Shown: one piece after another, positions 17,061-25,404 of the stretch | How positions within the stretch are numbered: the stretch's first letter is position 1 | Layout of the letters: the number at the start of each line of letters is the position of its first letter | Assembly (NCBI GenBank): GCA_910584435.1 | Contig: CAJUAP010000040.1 | Coordinates: forward strand, 1 to 36,164 | Length of the DNA stretch: 36,164 nucleotides | Source of the DNA: an uncultured Acetatifactor sp. | Lineage (GTDB): Bacteria; Bacillota; Clostridia; Lachnospirales; Lachnospiraceae | Direction: 5' to 3' | Notes under the pieces: generated by a model | Database searches by the model: none | Seen by the model: only the letters and a program-made list of their open reading frames with translations | What the model was told of the DNA's origin: nothing | Program-made: the position numbers and the translations under genes

Positions 17061-17227
17061 TCCATAAGAAAAAGTGGATAGCATAACTATCCACTTACAC
17101 ACTCTTAGCCAGCAGAACCGTAACCTTCGGAACCGCATGTATTAAAAATGGGAACACTTACCAGCCCGATTGCCGTAAGGTGAGAGTGGATACTCTGCTT
17201 TCTATGTGTCATCTCACACAATTAAGA
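17061..17227 (-). promoter_or_regulatory. infC operon leader (probable L20 leader) with attenuator
   Basis: The roughly 170-nt leader ends in a perfect 10-bp hairpin (17072-17081 with 17087-17096, arms AAGTGGATAG/CTATCCACTT, 5-nt loop) followed by TTTCTT, an intrinsic terminator directly before the infC ribosome-binding site. An upstream leader segment, TATCCACT (17192-17185 on the minus strand), is complementary to AGTGGATA in the 5' arm of that terminator, so two exclusive structures are possible: terminator or antiterminator. In Bacillus subtilis the infC-rpmI-rplT leader is controlled by L20 through termination. The same logic is inferred here; the L20 binding site was not proved. Confidence 0.82.
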
Positions 17228-17256
17228 ATTATACCATATTCCTCAGCAGCTGTCAA
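17228..17256 (-). promoter_or_regulatory. Consensus sigma-A promoter of infC-rpmI-rplT
   Basis: On the minus strand TTGACA (17251-17256), a 17-nt spacer and TATAAT (17228-17233), a perfect consensus in both boxes, giving a transcript that starts near 17220 and carries the leader. Confidence 0.95.
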
Positions 17257-17305
17257 TACTCATACTTCAATTTGTCGATTTTAATATTTTTCATTCTAAA
17301 AATCC

Positions 17306-17334
17306 TTGCCATCACACTTGCAGCTTGATACAAT
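17306..17334 (+). promoter_or_regulatory. Sigma-A promoter of the J-like/TPR gene
   Basis: TTGCCA (17306-17311), a 17-nt spacer and TACAAT (17329-17334), about 75 nt before the start at 17410. It is divergent from the infC promoter; 50 bp separate the two -35 boxes. Confidence 0.72.
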
Positions 17335-17409
17335 GATGAAATGGAAATACCCTTTTGGGTTCTGATATGGGGAGAATGAATATAAAACCGGAATATTGGA
17401 GGGATGAGA

Positions 17410-20400
17410 ATGAATACAGCCATGATTTTTACCATACTTGGGATTGCAGAGACAAAGGACGAGACGGCAATCCGAAATGCGTACCGCCAGAAGCTGATGC
17501 TGCACAATCCGGAGGATGATCCGGATGGTTTCCGGCGCTTGCGGGAAGCCTATGAACAGGCGCTGCACCTGGCCAGCGAGACGGACTCCGAAGCCGGAGA
17601 TGAAGAGGACAACACCCCTTCCGGGCTCTGGATGAAACGTGCCAAAGACATTTACTTCCACTTATCACAGCGGCTGGATGACAACAAATGGAGGGCTCTT
17701 TTAAAGGATGACCTCTGCCTGGATCTGGAATACGGCGATGAAATAAAATGGAAGCTTCTCAGCTTTCTCTCCGATCACTATCGTCTTAATGCCAGCACCT
17801 ACCGCATATTGGATGAATTCTTCGATATCCGGGATGACGCCGATGAACTCAAAGAACATCTGCCGGAAGGTTTTGTAGATTATATGCTCCGCAGGATTCA
17901 GGATCAGGATGGAAATGATGATTTCCCGTATCAATGGGCTGAAGGGGCCGATGATGCGGATTATGATCAATTCCAGAATTCCCTGTATGAATTAGAAGAA
18001 CTGATTTATAACAAAAAATGGGAAGAAGCCGGTCAGACAGCCGCTGCCATGGAGCAGCTCGGCATCCGCCATCCCTATTACCGCCTTGCAAAAGTGCAGC
18101 TTATGGCCGCAGAAGGCAATCTGAATGCAGCGGCAGAAGCCAAATCCCTGCTGGCAGCCTATGAAGACAATACTAAGATTCAGGTGTTTGCTGCGGAAAT
18201 TCTCTGGAACTGCGGCAGCCATCAGGAAGCCGGAGAAATATTCCTCCGTCTGGAAGAAAAAGCCGGCACCTACTACATTATAGAAAAATATCTCACCTTT
18301 TATGAACAGGAACAGGGGAATCTCGCCGAAGCACTCAAGCATTGCATTCTGGCACAGAGGGATGGGGAAGACGAATCCCTGAATTCCCTGCGTGAGGAAC
18401 TGGACAAAGAATTTATTACAGAATGTGAAACTTCCCTTGCCGCCGGAACCCTCACCACAGAAGACGCCTCCCGGCTCTGTACTTCTTATATCAGAATGGA
18501 ACGCAATCAGGAAGGGATCGATTTACTGCAGAACCACCCGGAATATGCCGAAATGGAGCTGTTTCATAAGTATCTTACCATCTTCCTCTATCAGGCCGGA
18601 AAACTGGAAGAAAGCGAAGAAGAGAGCCGCTTGTGGCAGCAGGCTGCAGCAGCAAAAATTGCCAGGGCACAGGATATTGCTTACGACACCGCCCATATGA
18701 CAGCCACGGAACGGGCGGCAGCGAATCAAGATACGGCGGAAATCGACAAAAATGCAGCCTTCTTGGAAGCAGCAGGCGACATGCCGGGCACTGATGAGAT
18801 TCACGGCAGAATACAGGAATTCCAATATGACCTTTCCGTTGCCTATACGTTTCAGGCAAGAATCTTCTGGAGCCTGGCAGAACAGGCCCAGACAAGGGAA
18901 ACCTCCAAATCCTGGTGCGCCAAGGCGGAACAGGCTTTTGAGCAGGCTTTGGAATATACGCCCGACCATGTGCCAATGCGCCAGGAATTTCTTGACTTAC
19001 TCATCTTCGAAAAGGAATACGAAAAAGCCGTGGTGCTGGCAGACGAAATCCTTACCCAGGATGAAAACTGGTTTCCGGCATTGGTACAGAAGCAGAAGGC
19101 ATGTTATGAGCTGGACCGCGCCCAGGATGTAGTGGATCTCTTCTATCAGGCCAAGGAGCTTTACCCCAAGCTGTCCAACATTTATGAACAAGCCGCAAAA
19201 ATATTTATAGATTACAGGCAGTATCAAGATGCGGAAGGGATTCTTGCCCAGGCCGAAGAAGCCGAAGTGGAAAGCCCTGAACTGGATTTAATCAGGATCC
19301 GCTGCGAGAGGCTCCGCTGCCGGTCGGATGTGGATTATTTTGATGCTTTGCGGAAAGCCCAGGCTCTGCTTGAGAAATTCCAGGAAAGCAATGCGGAGAA
19401 CAAGCATATCGCTGATCTGTACTTTGAAATGGCAATTCTGGAAGACTGTCAATACTACGTGGAATTTATGCATCCGGGAAAATCCGAAGAATACATAGCA
19501 AAGGCAATCGACTTACGGAAAAATGAGCCTCAGGAAGATTACTGCGACTATTACTATATCCAGGGATGCATTTTTAAGAACGCCGGAAAATACAGAGAAG
19601 CCCTGGAAGCATATCACATTTTCGTCAGCAATTACGAAATGACGGAAAGCGCTGCCAGAAATATGGCCCAATGCCATGAAGCTCTGGAAGAATGGCAGGA
19701 AGCCATCAACCTGTACAACACTGTCCTCAGGCTTAACCCGGAACATGCCAATGCCAACAGGCAGATACTGGACCTGTATAAGAAAATAGACAATCAGAAA
19801 GACAGCATTCCGTCACTACAGAAGGCTCTGCCCTATGCTGACCGCCAGATCGAACTGAATCCTGACAATCCATCGGATTATTGGAGCCGCGGCATCATCT
19901 ACCGGAGACTGGGGCTTTTGGACAAAGCCATGGCGGACGCCGAACAAGCGCTGAAATTAGACAAGAACTATTTCCTGGGCTTGAACCTGATGGGAAAACT
20001 TCTCTTTTATCAGGGAAAATACGTCAAAGCATTGTTCTACTTCAAGAAAGCCCTGGCAAACCTGGATGAGCCCAAGGACAATGGCAACGGCCTGGCCTTA
20101 TACTCCAATCTCATGAAGGTCTGTATGAAAATGAACAGACAGGATCAGGCGGAAGAATGGCTGAAAATGGGAATCCAAACCCTTGAAGGCAGTGACCAGG
20201 CATGGTGCTGTAAAACGCTTGCAGGGCTTCGGGAAGAACAGGGCGACTATGATGAAGCGCTCCGCCTGTTCCGTGAATCCTTTGACAAGGGAAATATATC
20301 CGATGCCCTTTATCAGGAGTACTGCCTCTCAGCCAAAACGGCCCAATGCTCCCACATGAGCCGCACAGAAATACAGTGTTTGGAACAGGAAGCCCTGGAA

Positions 20401-21003
20401 CTTGCACAGAAATATGACTCCATAGAACTGTGGGAAAATCTCTCCGATATCCAATACTATTTTCTACAGGACATGGGAAAAGCCCTCATTACCAAAAGCA
20501 AAGTAATAGAAATGGCCGCAAAGGAAAATAATTGGTGGGAACACATCGATAAACTGCTGGAGCGGATGCAGATCTATTGGGAACTGGGAAATGAGAAAGA
20601 AACAGCGAAATTCGGCCGATACTATCTGCAGGCCATTGAAGAATATTATTGTTATGACACAGAAGAATTTCCTTCCATAGAACAATACCTGACCCATCCT
20701 TATACCGGACGTGAAAATACCTGTGACATGATAAAATACTGGATCTTTACAGGCCAAATGGAGCTGGCAGGAGAAGGACTGGAACGCCTGGCGCAGATGC
20801 CCCGCTGTCTGGAATGCCGCCGTCAAACCTGTACCGTAATTCCCCATGTGCTTGCAGTATACAATGAGGCATTGGGCAACCTGGAGCAGGCATACAAACA
20901 CTATCAGGATCTGCTGGCAGTCCTGCCTGACAGCTACCTGGCACATTATAAACTCCGTGAGCTTGGCCTGAAACTGGGATATCCTGACAATCAAACGAAT
21001 TAG
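17410..21003 (+). CDS. Large J-domain-like / tetratricopeptide repeat protein
   Basis: A 1197-residue soluble protein. Residues 5-60 form a J-domain-like module (IFTILGIAETKDETAIRNAY, then RQKLMLHNPEDDPDGFRRLR and EAYEQAL). The HPD tripeptide that activates Hsp70 is replaced by HNPED, so Hsp70 stimulation is doubtful. From about 190 on, repeated helix pairs of TPR type cover most of the chain; clear units include EALKHCILAQRDGEDESLNS, KYREALEAYHIFVSNYEM, EWQEAINLYNTVLRLNPEHA and GKYVKALFYFKKALANLDEP. It is probably a protein-interaction scaffold. Similar proteins are common in Lachnospiraceae, often near SUKH and DUF4132-type genes. The start is set at 17410 because GGAGG lies 7 nt upstream; an ATG at 17404 is too near. 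Confidence 0.85.
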   Translation: MNTAMIFTILGIAETKDETAIRNAYRQKLMLHNPEDDPDGFRRLREAYEQALHLASETDSEAGDEEDNTPSGLWMKRAKDIYFHLSQRLDDNKWRALLKDDLCLDLEYGDEIKWKLLSFLSDHYRLNASTYRILDEFFDIRDDADELKEHLPEGFVDYMLRRIQDQDGNDDFPYQWAEGADDADYDQFQNSLYELEELIYNKKWEEAGQTAAAMEQLGIRHPYYRLAKVQLMAAEGNLNAAAEAKSLLAAYEDNTKIQVFAAEILWNCGSHQEAGEIFLRLEEKAGTYYIIEKYLTFYEQEQGNLAEALKHCILAQRDGEDESLNSLREELDKEFITECETSLAAGTLTTEDASRLCTSYIRMERNQEGIDLLQNHPEYAEMELFHKYLTIFLYQAGKLEESEEESRLWQQAAAAKIARAQDIAYDTAHMTATERAAANQDTAEIDKNAAFLEAAGDMPGTDEIHGRIQEFQYDLSVAYTFQARIFWSLAEQAQTRETSKSWCAKAEQAFEQALEYTPDHVPMRQEFLDLLIFEKEYEKAVVLADEILTQDENWFPALVQKQKACYELDRAQDVVDLFYQAKELYPKLSNIYEQAAKIFIDYRQYQDAEGILAQAEEAEVESPELDLIRIRCERLRCRSDVDYFDALRKAQALLEKFQESNAENKHIADLYFEMAILEDCQYYVEFMHPGKSEEYIAKAIDLRKNEPQEDYCDYYYIQGCIFKNAGKYREALEAYHIFVSNYEMTESAARNMAQCHEALEEWQEAINLYNTVLRLNPEHANANRQILDLYKKIDNQKDSIPSLQKALPYADRQIELNPDNPSDYWSRGIIYRRLGLLDKAMADAEQALKLDKNYFLGLNLMGKLLFYQGKYVKALFYFKKALANLDEPKDNGNGLALYSNLMKVCMKMNRQDQAEEWLKMGIQTLEGSDQAWCCKTLAGLREEQGDYDEALRLFRESFDKGNISDALYQEYCLSAKTAQCSHMSRTEIQCLEQEALELAQKYDSIELWENLSDIQYYFLQDMGKALITKSKVIEMAAKENNWWEHIDKLLERMQIYWELGNEKETAKFGRYYLQAIEEYYCYDTEEFPSIEQYLTHPYTGRENTCDMIKYWIFTGQMELAGEGLERLAQMPRCLECRRQTCTVIPHVLAVYNEALGNLEQAYKHYQDLLAVLPDSYLAHYKLRELGLKLGYPDNQTN

Positions 21004-21121
21004 TGCTGCATAGTGCCGGGCAGAATGCACAGCATACCTGATGCCGAACCGCCGCAGGACTGTCCCCATATTGTGTCATGGAAATGTTGTTACAGAATTT
21101 AAGTTGAACTGTCTCGAAGGG

Positions 21122-21180
21122 AAAGAGGATATGAGCTTCTCAGACGTTTTTTGTCTGCTCATATCTTCTTTTCATTTTAT
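21122..21180. terminator. Bidirectional terminator between convergent genes
   Basis: GATATGAGC (21128-21136) pairs with GCTCATATC (21157-21165), and an inner AGAC/GTCT stem adds to it; a T-rich tail (TTCTTTTCATTTT) follows on the plus strand and A-rich sequence precedes. It can end the TPR gene and partly overlaps the end of the DUF4304 gene. Confidence 0.8.
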
Positions 21181-21789
21181 TTTTGTCAAAATCTTCCCAG
21201 GCAGCTTCAATCTGCTGATATTCTCTTCCATCACAGCTTCTTTCTCCTGACTATCCAAGGCTTCCAGCCAAGCCTGGTTGGGATAGCCGATAAAGGATTT
21301 CGATTGATCCTGCAGTAATCTCTGCCTGTAATTTTCTTCATCTGAGAAGTGTTCCAGCCATGGCAGCAAATACAATTTTACCGCCTCCGCAACATTTACA
21401 AAGCTTGCTTTTGCGGTTTCGTCATCCGCATAATCCCACCAAAAGTCTTTTCCTGATATATAATGACCCAGACGATTTCCTAATCCCATATCAATATAGT
21501 CCAAAGGAGCATACAAAGGCATAACCGCAAAATTAACACAGAATGTCTTGGAGCCATAACGCTCTTTCTGCAGATCCATATATTCTAACAATCCAATTGG
21601 ATTCAGACGCACATAGGCTTTGGTCTTCCACTTCAGAAACCCGTGTTCTGCCATAATAACATCCAGGACTTCCTTCTTATATTTTTTAAAGGCATTATCA
21701 GCCTGTTCTCTGTCTAATAACATCATATCTTTTTCGTCACGAAATACCTTGCCATTCCCCACCAATACAAACTGATCTTTCTTTTTCAT
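21172..21789 (-). CDS. DUF4304-like protein
   Basis: A 205-residue soluble protein. The arrangement fits DUF4304: a helix (DREQADNAFKKYKKEVLDVI), the turn HGFLKWKTKAYVRLN, a strand block QKERYGSKTFCVNFAVMPLY, and a late GHYISGKDFWWDYAD. The C-terminal part, LLPWLEHFSDEENYRQRLL, is helical. DUF4304 is of unknown function and is often listed with SUKH-like genes in polymorphic-toxin neighbourhoods. The start at 21789 is chosen for AGGAGAG 6-8 nt upstream, against an ATG 30 nt earlier without one. It converges on the TPR gene. Confidence 0.65.
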   Translation of the reverse strand: MKKKDQFVLVGNGKVFRDEKDMMLLDREQADNAFKKYKKEVLDVIMAEHGFLKWKTKAYVRLNPIGLLEYMDLQKERYGSKTFCVNFAVMPLYAPLDYIDMGLGNRLGHYISGKDFWWDYADDETAKASFVNVAEAVKLYLLPWLEHFSDEENYRQRLLQDQSKSFIGYPNQAWLEALDSQEKEAVMEENISRLKLPGKILTKIK

Positions 21790-21885
21790 CTGCTCTCTCC
21801 TGTTCCCACCCTTTTCCACACTCTGAATATTTCATTTTTTGCCTGACTCCCACTGTATTCTCTATCAGCTACTTCGATTCAACGG

Positions 21886-21988
21886 CCAGGCGGCTCCTGG
21901 TTTTCCCCGTCTTCGCTAACTCAGCCCCTCGGTTCCACACCCAGGCGGCCTCTAGTTTTCCCCCATCTTCGCTAACTTAGCCGCTTGG
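21886..21988. repeat. 55-bp direct duplication of the prfA 3' end
   Basis: CCAGGCGGC...TTTTCCCC..TCTTCGCTAACT.AGCC appears twice, starting at 21886 and 21941, a period of 55 bp. The right-hand copy holds the last prfA codons and stop; the left-hand copy is a diverged duplicate lying beyond the stop codon. Confidence 0.9.
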
Positions 21989-23028
21989 TCGGCGGCAATG
22001 CAGGCATCCAGTATCTCCTGAATATCCCCGTTCATCACTTTATCCAGCTTATAAATAGTCAAGCCGATTCGGTGATCCGTAACACGGCCCTGGGGGAAAT
22101 TGTAAGTACGGATTTTCTCGGAACGATCTCCTGTTCCAATCTGGCTGCGCCGAAGCTCTGCCTCTGCATCATGTCTCTGCTGCTGCTCCATATCATACAG
22201 CTTTGACTTAAGCAGCGCAAACGCCTTCGCCTTATTCTGTATCTGAGATTTCTCCGTCTGGCTGTACACAACAATCCCCGTAGGATAATGCGTCAGACGC
22301 ACTGCGGAATCCGTCGTGTTGACGCACTGCCCTCCGTTGCCGGATGCACGCATAACATCCACCCTGACATCCTTTTCGTCAATCACAATATCAATATCTT
22401 CATCCACCTCCGGCATCACCGCCACGCTGATGGTGGAAGTGTGAATACGTCCGCCGCTTTCTGTCTCCGGCACCCTCTGTACACGGTGCACGCCGCTCTC
22501 ATATTTCATTTTGGAATATGCGCCCTGGCCGGTAACGACAAACTGAACCTCCTTCATACCGCCTATGCCGATCTCGTCCACGTTCAAGGTCTCCACTTTC
22601 CACCGCTGGCTCTCCGCATAATGCACATACATACGATAAATTTCCGCTGCAAACAATGCTGCTTCATCTCCGCCTGCACCAGCTCTGATTTCCACAATGA
22701 CATTTTTATCATCATTAGGATCCTTGGGCAGCAGCAGAATCTTCAGAGTCTGCTCCAGCTCTTCCTCCCTTTTCCTGCTGTCATTCAATGTTTCCTTTAT
22801 CATCTCACGCATTTCTTCATCATTTTCTTCCTCCAGCATGGCCATGGAATCCTCAATATCCTGTCTGCACTTCTTATATTCCGTATAAGCCTCCACGAGA
22901 GGAAGTAAATCGCTCTGCTCCTTCATCAGTCTGCGGAAACGCTCCTGATTGTTCGCCACTGTGGGTTCATGAAGTTCACCCATAATTTCTTCATAACGTA
23001 TCAATAAATCCTCTAATCTATCAAACAT
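21952..23028 (-). CDS. prfA: Peptide chain release factor 1
   Basis: A complete 358-residue class I release factor for UAG and UAA. The tripeptide-type codon-recognition region reads VQRVPETESGGRIHTSTISV (PET at the PxT position of RF1). The catalytic loop is GNGGQCVNTTDSAVRLTH with the GGQ that PrmC methylates. The coiled N-terminal domain is EEENDEEMREMIKETLNDSR. No frameshift site is present, as expected for RF1 rather than RF2. The ATG is at 23028; an in-frame GTG directly before it (23031) is at a better distance from AAGGG and may be the real start. It follows prmC by 6 nt, its modifying enzyme. The 3' end is duplicated downstream. Confidence 0.97.
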   Translation of the reverse strand: MFDRLEDLLIRYEEIMGELHEPTVANNQERFRRLMKEQSDLLPLVEAYTEYKKCRQDIEDSMAMLEEENDEEMREMIKETLNDSRKREEELEQTLKILLLPKDPNDDKNVIVEIRAGAGGDEAALFAAEIYRMYVHYAESQRWKVETLNVDEIGIGGMKEVQFVVTGQGAYSKMKYESGVHRVQRVPETESGGRIHTSTISVAVMPEVDEDIDIVIDEKDVRVDVMRASGNGGQCVNTTDSAVRLTHYPTGIVVYSQTEKSQIQNKAKAFALLKSKLYDMEQQQRHDAEAELRRSQIGTGDRSEKIRTYNFPQGRVTDHRIGLTIYKLDKVMNGDIQEILDACIAADQAAKLAKMGEN

Positions 23029-23034
23029 CACTTT

Positions 23035-23937
23035 TCACATCCCTTCGCTTTTCCCGTTTTCCGGTGTTCCGAAACCTATTGTGCCATACACCACCCTGTC
23101 CAGTCCTGCATAATCCTTCACCACCTGAATATCCAGGAAACCGGCCTGCTTCATAAGACTGCTGACTGCCTCTCCCTGCTCCTGGCCGATTTCAAAAAAC
23201 AGCATTCCTCCGCCGAAAAGGTAATCCCGGCACTCTTCTGTCATTCTACGATAGTAATACAGGCCATCGCTTCCCCCGTCCAAGGCAAGACGAGGCTCAT
23301 ATTCCCCCACTTCCGGCATTAAACTTTCCATGGCCGCACTGTCAATATAAGGAGGGTTGGATACAATCACATCAAATTTTCCCTCCACCGCCTGAAATAA
23401 ATCGCTCTGCAGAAAACGTATCCTTCCAAATCCCTCTTCTGCACTCTCATCGCTTTCCTTCGGCAGAAGTTTCGCGCCGTTCCTCCCGGCCACTTCCAAT
23501 GCATCCTGAGAGATGTCCACGCCTAATCCGTCACAATGATTGGAATAGTGGAGCAGACTGATTAAAATACAGCCCGAACCGGTACACATATCCAGCACAT
23601 GCATCCCGTCATGCAGATTCCTGAGCACTTCTTCCACCAATACTTCCGTATCCTGCCTTGGAATCAGCACACGGGAATCCACACTGAAATCCAACCCCAT
23701 AAAATTCTGCACTCCTGTCAGATACTGCAGCGGAATCCTTTTCTCCCGTTTCCCAATCAGTGCTTTATACACTTCCTGCCTGTCCGGCGCTACCGTCCTG
23801 TCTCCATGCACCAGCAGATCATTTCGATTGGTTCCGCAGACATATTCAAGCAGCAGCCGGGCATCCAGCTCTGCCTCCGCAACTCCTGCAGAATGCAGAG
23901 CTTTCTTCCCCATATCATATAATTCCCTGTAAGTCAT
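23035..23937 (-). CDS. prmC: Release factor glutamine N5-methyltransferase
   Basis: PrmC methylates the glutamine of the GGQ motif in release factors using S-adenosylmethionine. The 300-residue protein has the N-terminal helical domain (TYRELYDMGKKALHSAGVAE), RVLIPRQDTEVLVEEVL, the SAM site VLDMCTGSGCILISLL and the diagnostic VSNPPYIDSAAMESL, then EPRLALDGGSDGLYYYR. The start is placed at 23937 (GGGAG 8 nt upstream); an in-frame GTG at 23964 overlaps the upstream stop. It lies between the DUF1385 gene and prfA in one operon, a standard Clostridia arrangement. Confidence 0.96.
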   Translation of the reverse strand: MTYRELYDMGKKALHSAGVAEAELDARLLLEYVCGTNRNDLLVHGDRTVAPDRQEVYKALIGKREKRIPLQYLTGVQNFMGLDFSVDSRVLIPRQDTEVLVEEVLRNLHDGMHVLDMCTGSGCILISLLHYSNHCDGLGVDISQDALEVAGRNGAKLLPKESDESAEEGFGRIRFLQSDLFQAVEGKFDVIVSNPPYIDSAAMESLMPEVGEYEPRLALDGGSDGLYYYRRMTEECRDYLFGGGMLFFEIGQEQGEAVSSLMKQAGFLDIQVVKDYAGLDRVVYGTIGFGTPENGKSEGM

Positions 23938-23960
23938 AACGGCTACTCCCTCATACACCT

Positions 23961-24923
23961 TCACCTGTTACCGGCATGTTCTGTTGCTGTATCCAATTCT
24001 TCCTCTCTGTACCCGAAATTATCCTGCAGGAATTTCTTCCAATCAAACACTGCTTCCACCGCAGCAATTGCCACCTCCACCATCTTCTCGTCCGGTTCCT
24101 TCGTGGTCAATCTCTGCACCGCCATTCCCGGTGCCGAAATGATTCTCACCAGAATATTGTCAGAACGTCCGGCCAGCCTGATAATCTCATAAGAGATTCC
24201 TGCCACCACAGGCATCAGCAGAATACGCAATGCCACCCTTAGCGCCACATTATCCACACGGATAAAAAAGAACAATACAACGCTTACCAATAATACAAAG
24301 AAGATAAAACTGGTTCCGCATCGCCTATGAAGTCTGGAACTCCGCATGACATTCTTCACTGTCAGCGGTCTGCCTCTTTCAATACAGTTAATGCACTTGT
24401 GTTCCGCACCATGATACCGATACAGTCTTCTGATATCCCTCATGAAGCTGATGCTGCATACATATATCATAAAAATAATAATACGTATCAAACCTTCTAC
24501 TATGGCTATCAGGGATTGGTTGCGCACAAAACCATTCAGTCTGGACGCAATATAATAAGGCAGCACCACAAAAATGCCGATTGCCAATGCAAAGGAAACG
24601 CAGGTAACCAGCGCTGTGATTAGTCCTTCGCCGGTGCTCCTTTTCCCCTCTTCTGCATCCGCTTCATCATCTATAGCTGCGGAATAATTCAAACATTTCA
24701 TTCCCAGTACAAGAGAATCTATAAAATTAAAAATTCCCCTGATAAAAGGAATCTTCTTAATCACTTTTCCGTCCAGCAGACCGTGGTAATTATCCTGTTC
24801 TATGGCAATCTTCCCGTTAGATTTCCGCACAGCAACAGCATATTTCTCTCCGTTTTTCATCATAATGCCTTCCAGTACGGCCTGGCCGCCGATCCCGGAA
24901 TAATGTTTTCTCTTACTTGACAT
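23961..24923 (-). CDS. DUF1385 membrane protein (YqhQ-like)
   Basis: A 320-residue integral membrane protein. It begins with the family signature YSGIGGQAVLEGIMMKNGEK, then VIKKIPFIRGIFNFIDSLVLG. Three or four hydrophobic segments follow (TALVTCVSFALAIGIFVVLP; IAIVEGLIRIIIFMIYVCS; FIFFVLLVSVVLFFFIRV; a fourth near AGISYEIIRLAG). Between them lies RYHGAEHKCINCIERG, a conserved His/Cys stretch that may bind metal. DUF1385/YqhQ function is unknown; association with prmC/prfA and rpmE is frequent in Clostridia. GGGAGAG lies 8 nt before the ATG, and the stop overlaps a possible GTG start of prmC. Confidence 0.9.
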   Translation of the reverse strand: MSSKRKHYSGIGGQAVLEGIMMKNGEKYAVAVRKSNGKIAIEQDNYHGLLDGKVIKKIPFIRGIFNFIDSLVLGMKCLNYSAAIDDEADAEEGKRSTGEGLITALVTCVSFALAIGIFVVLPYYIASRLNGFVRNQSLIAIVEGLIRIIIFMIYVCSISFMRDIRRLYRYHGAEHKCINCIERGRPLTVKNVMRSSRLHRRCGTSFIFFVLLVSVVLFFFIRVDNVALRVALRILLMPVVAGISYEIIRLAGRSDNILVRIISAPGMAVQRLTTKEPDEKMVEVAIAAVEAVFDWKKFLQDNFGYREEELDTATEHAGNR

Positions 24924-25031
24924 AATTATTACTCTCCCGCTACGTCCTTCCCGCTTCCGTCATGTCAGCACAGCCGCACAGACAATCAGCAGAAAAAGCC
25001 TGCCCATTGGGGCGGCCCAAACAATCCGTAA

Positions 25032-25065
25032 CAAAAAGGTTGAGATGCAGCACCTCAACCCTTTT
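25032..25065 (-). terminator. Intrinsic terminator after rpmE
   Basis: On the minus strand GGTTGAG, a 9-nt loop and CTCAACC are flanked by AAAAGG and followed by TTTTTG, 8 nt past the rpmE stop. It would separate rpmE from the DUF1385-prmC-prfA genes, at least partly. The rest of the gap to 24923 shows no clear promoter. Confidence 0.85.
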
Positions 25066-25072
25066 GCGATTC

Positions 25073-25273
25073 CTATTTAACGCCATATTTCTTGTTAAAC
25101 TTCTCAATACGTCCATCGGCTCTTGCCGTCTTCTGCTGTCCAGTATAGAATGAATGGCACTTGGAACAAACTTCGACATGAATCTCAGGCTTGGTGGAGC
25201 CGGTCACAAAAGTATTACCGCAGTTGCAGGTCACGGTTGCCTGATAATACTGTGGATGGATTCCTTCTTTCAT
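25073..25273 (-). CDS. rpmE: Large ribosomal subunit protein bL31 (zinc-binding form)
   Basis: A complete 66-residue bL31: MKEGIHPQYYQATVTCNCGN, then STKPEIHVEVCSKCHSFYTG and DGRIEKFNKKYGVK. The CxC and CxxC pairs make it the zinc-binding (C+) type, which some bacteria replace by a cysteine-free paralogue under zinc shortage. The start at 25273 has GAGAGGTGAG upstream; the longer frame to 25339 is unsupported. It has its own promoter and terminator downstream of rho. Confidence 0.98.
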   Translation of the reverse strand: MKEGIHPQYYQATVTCNCGNTFVTGSTKPEIHVEVCSKCHSFYTGQQKTARADGRIEKFNKKYGVK

Positions 25274-25367
25274 CTTTCTCACCTCTCTATAATACTTACA
25301 AGCATATTTGCATAAAATATTTGTCGTTCTCATCCGCACTGCTTATGGAACCACAAACAGCGATATT

Positions 25368-25396
25368 ATTGTATCATATGAATGGTAAAGGTGCAA
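25368..25396 (-). promoter_or_regulatory. Sigma-A promoter of rpmE
   Basis: On the minus strand TTGCAC (25391-25396), a 17-nt spacer and TACAAT (25368-25373), just after the rho stop codon and about 95 nt before rpmE. Confidence 0.85.
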
Positions 25397-25404
25397 GTCC
25401 TATT

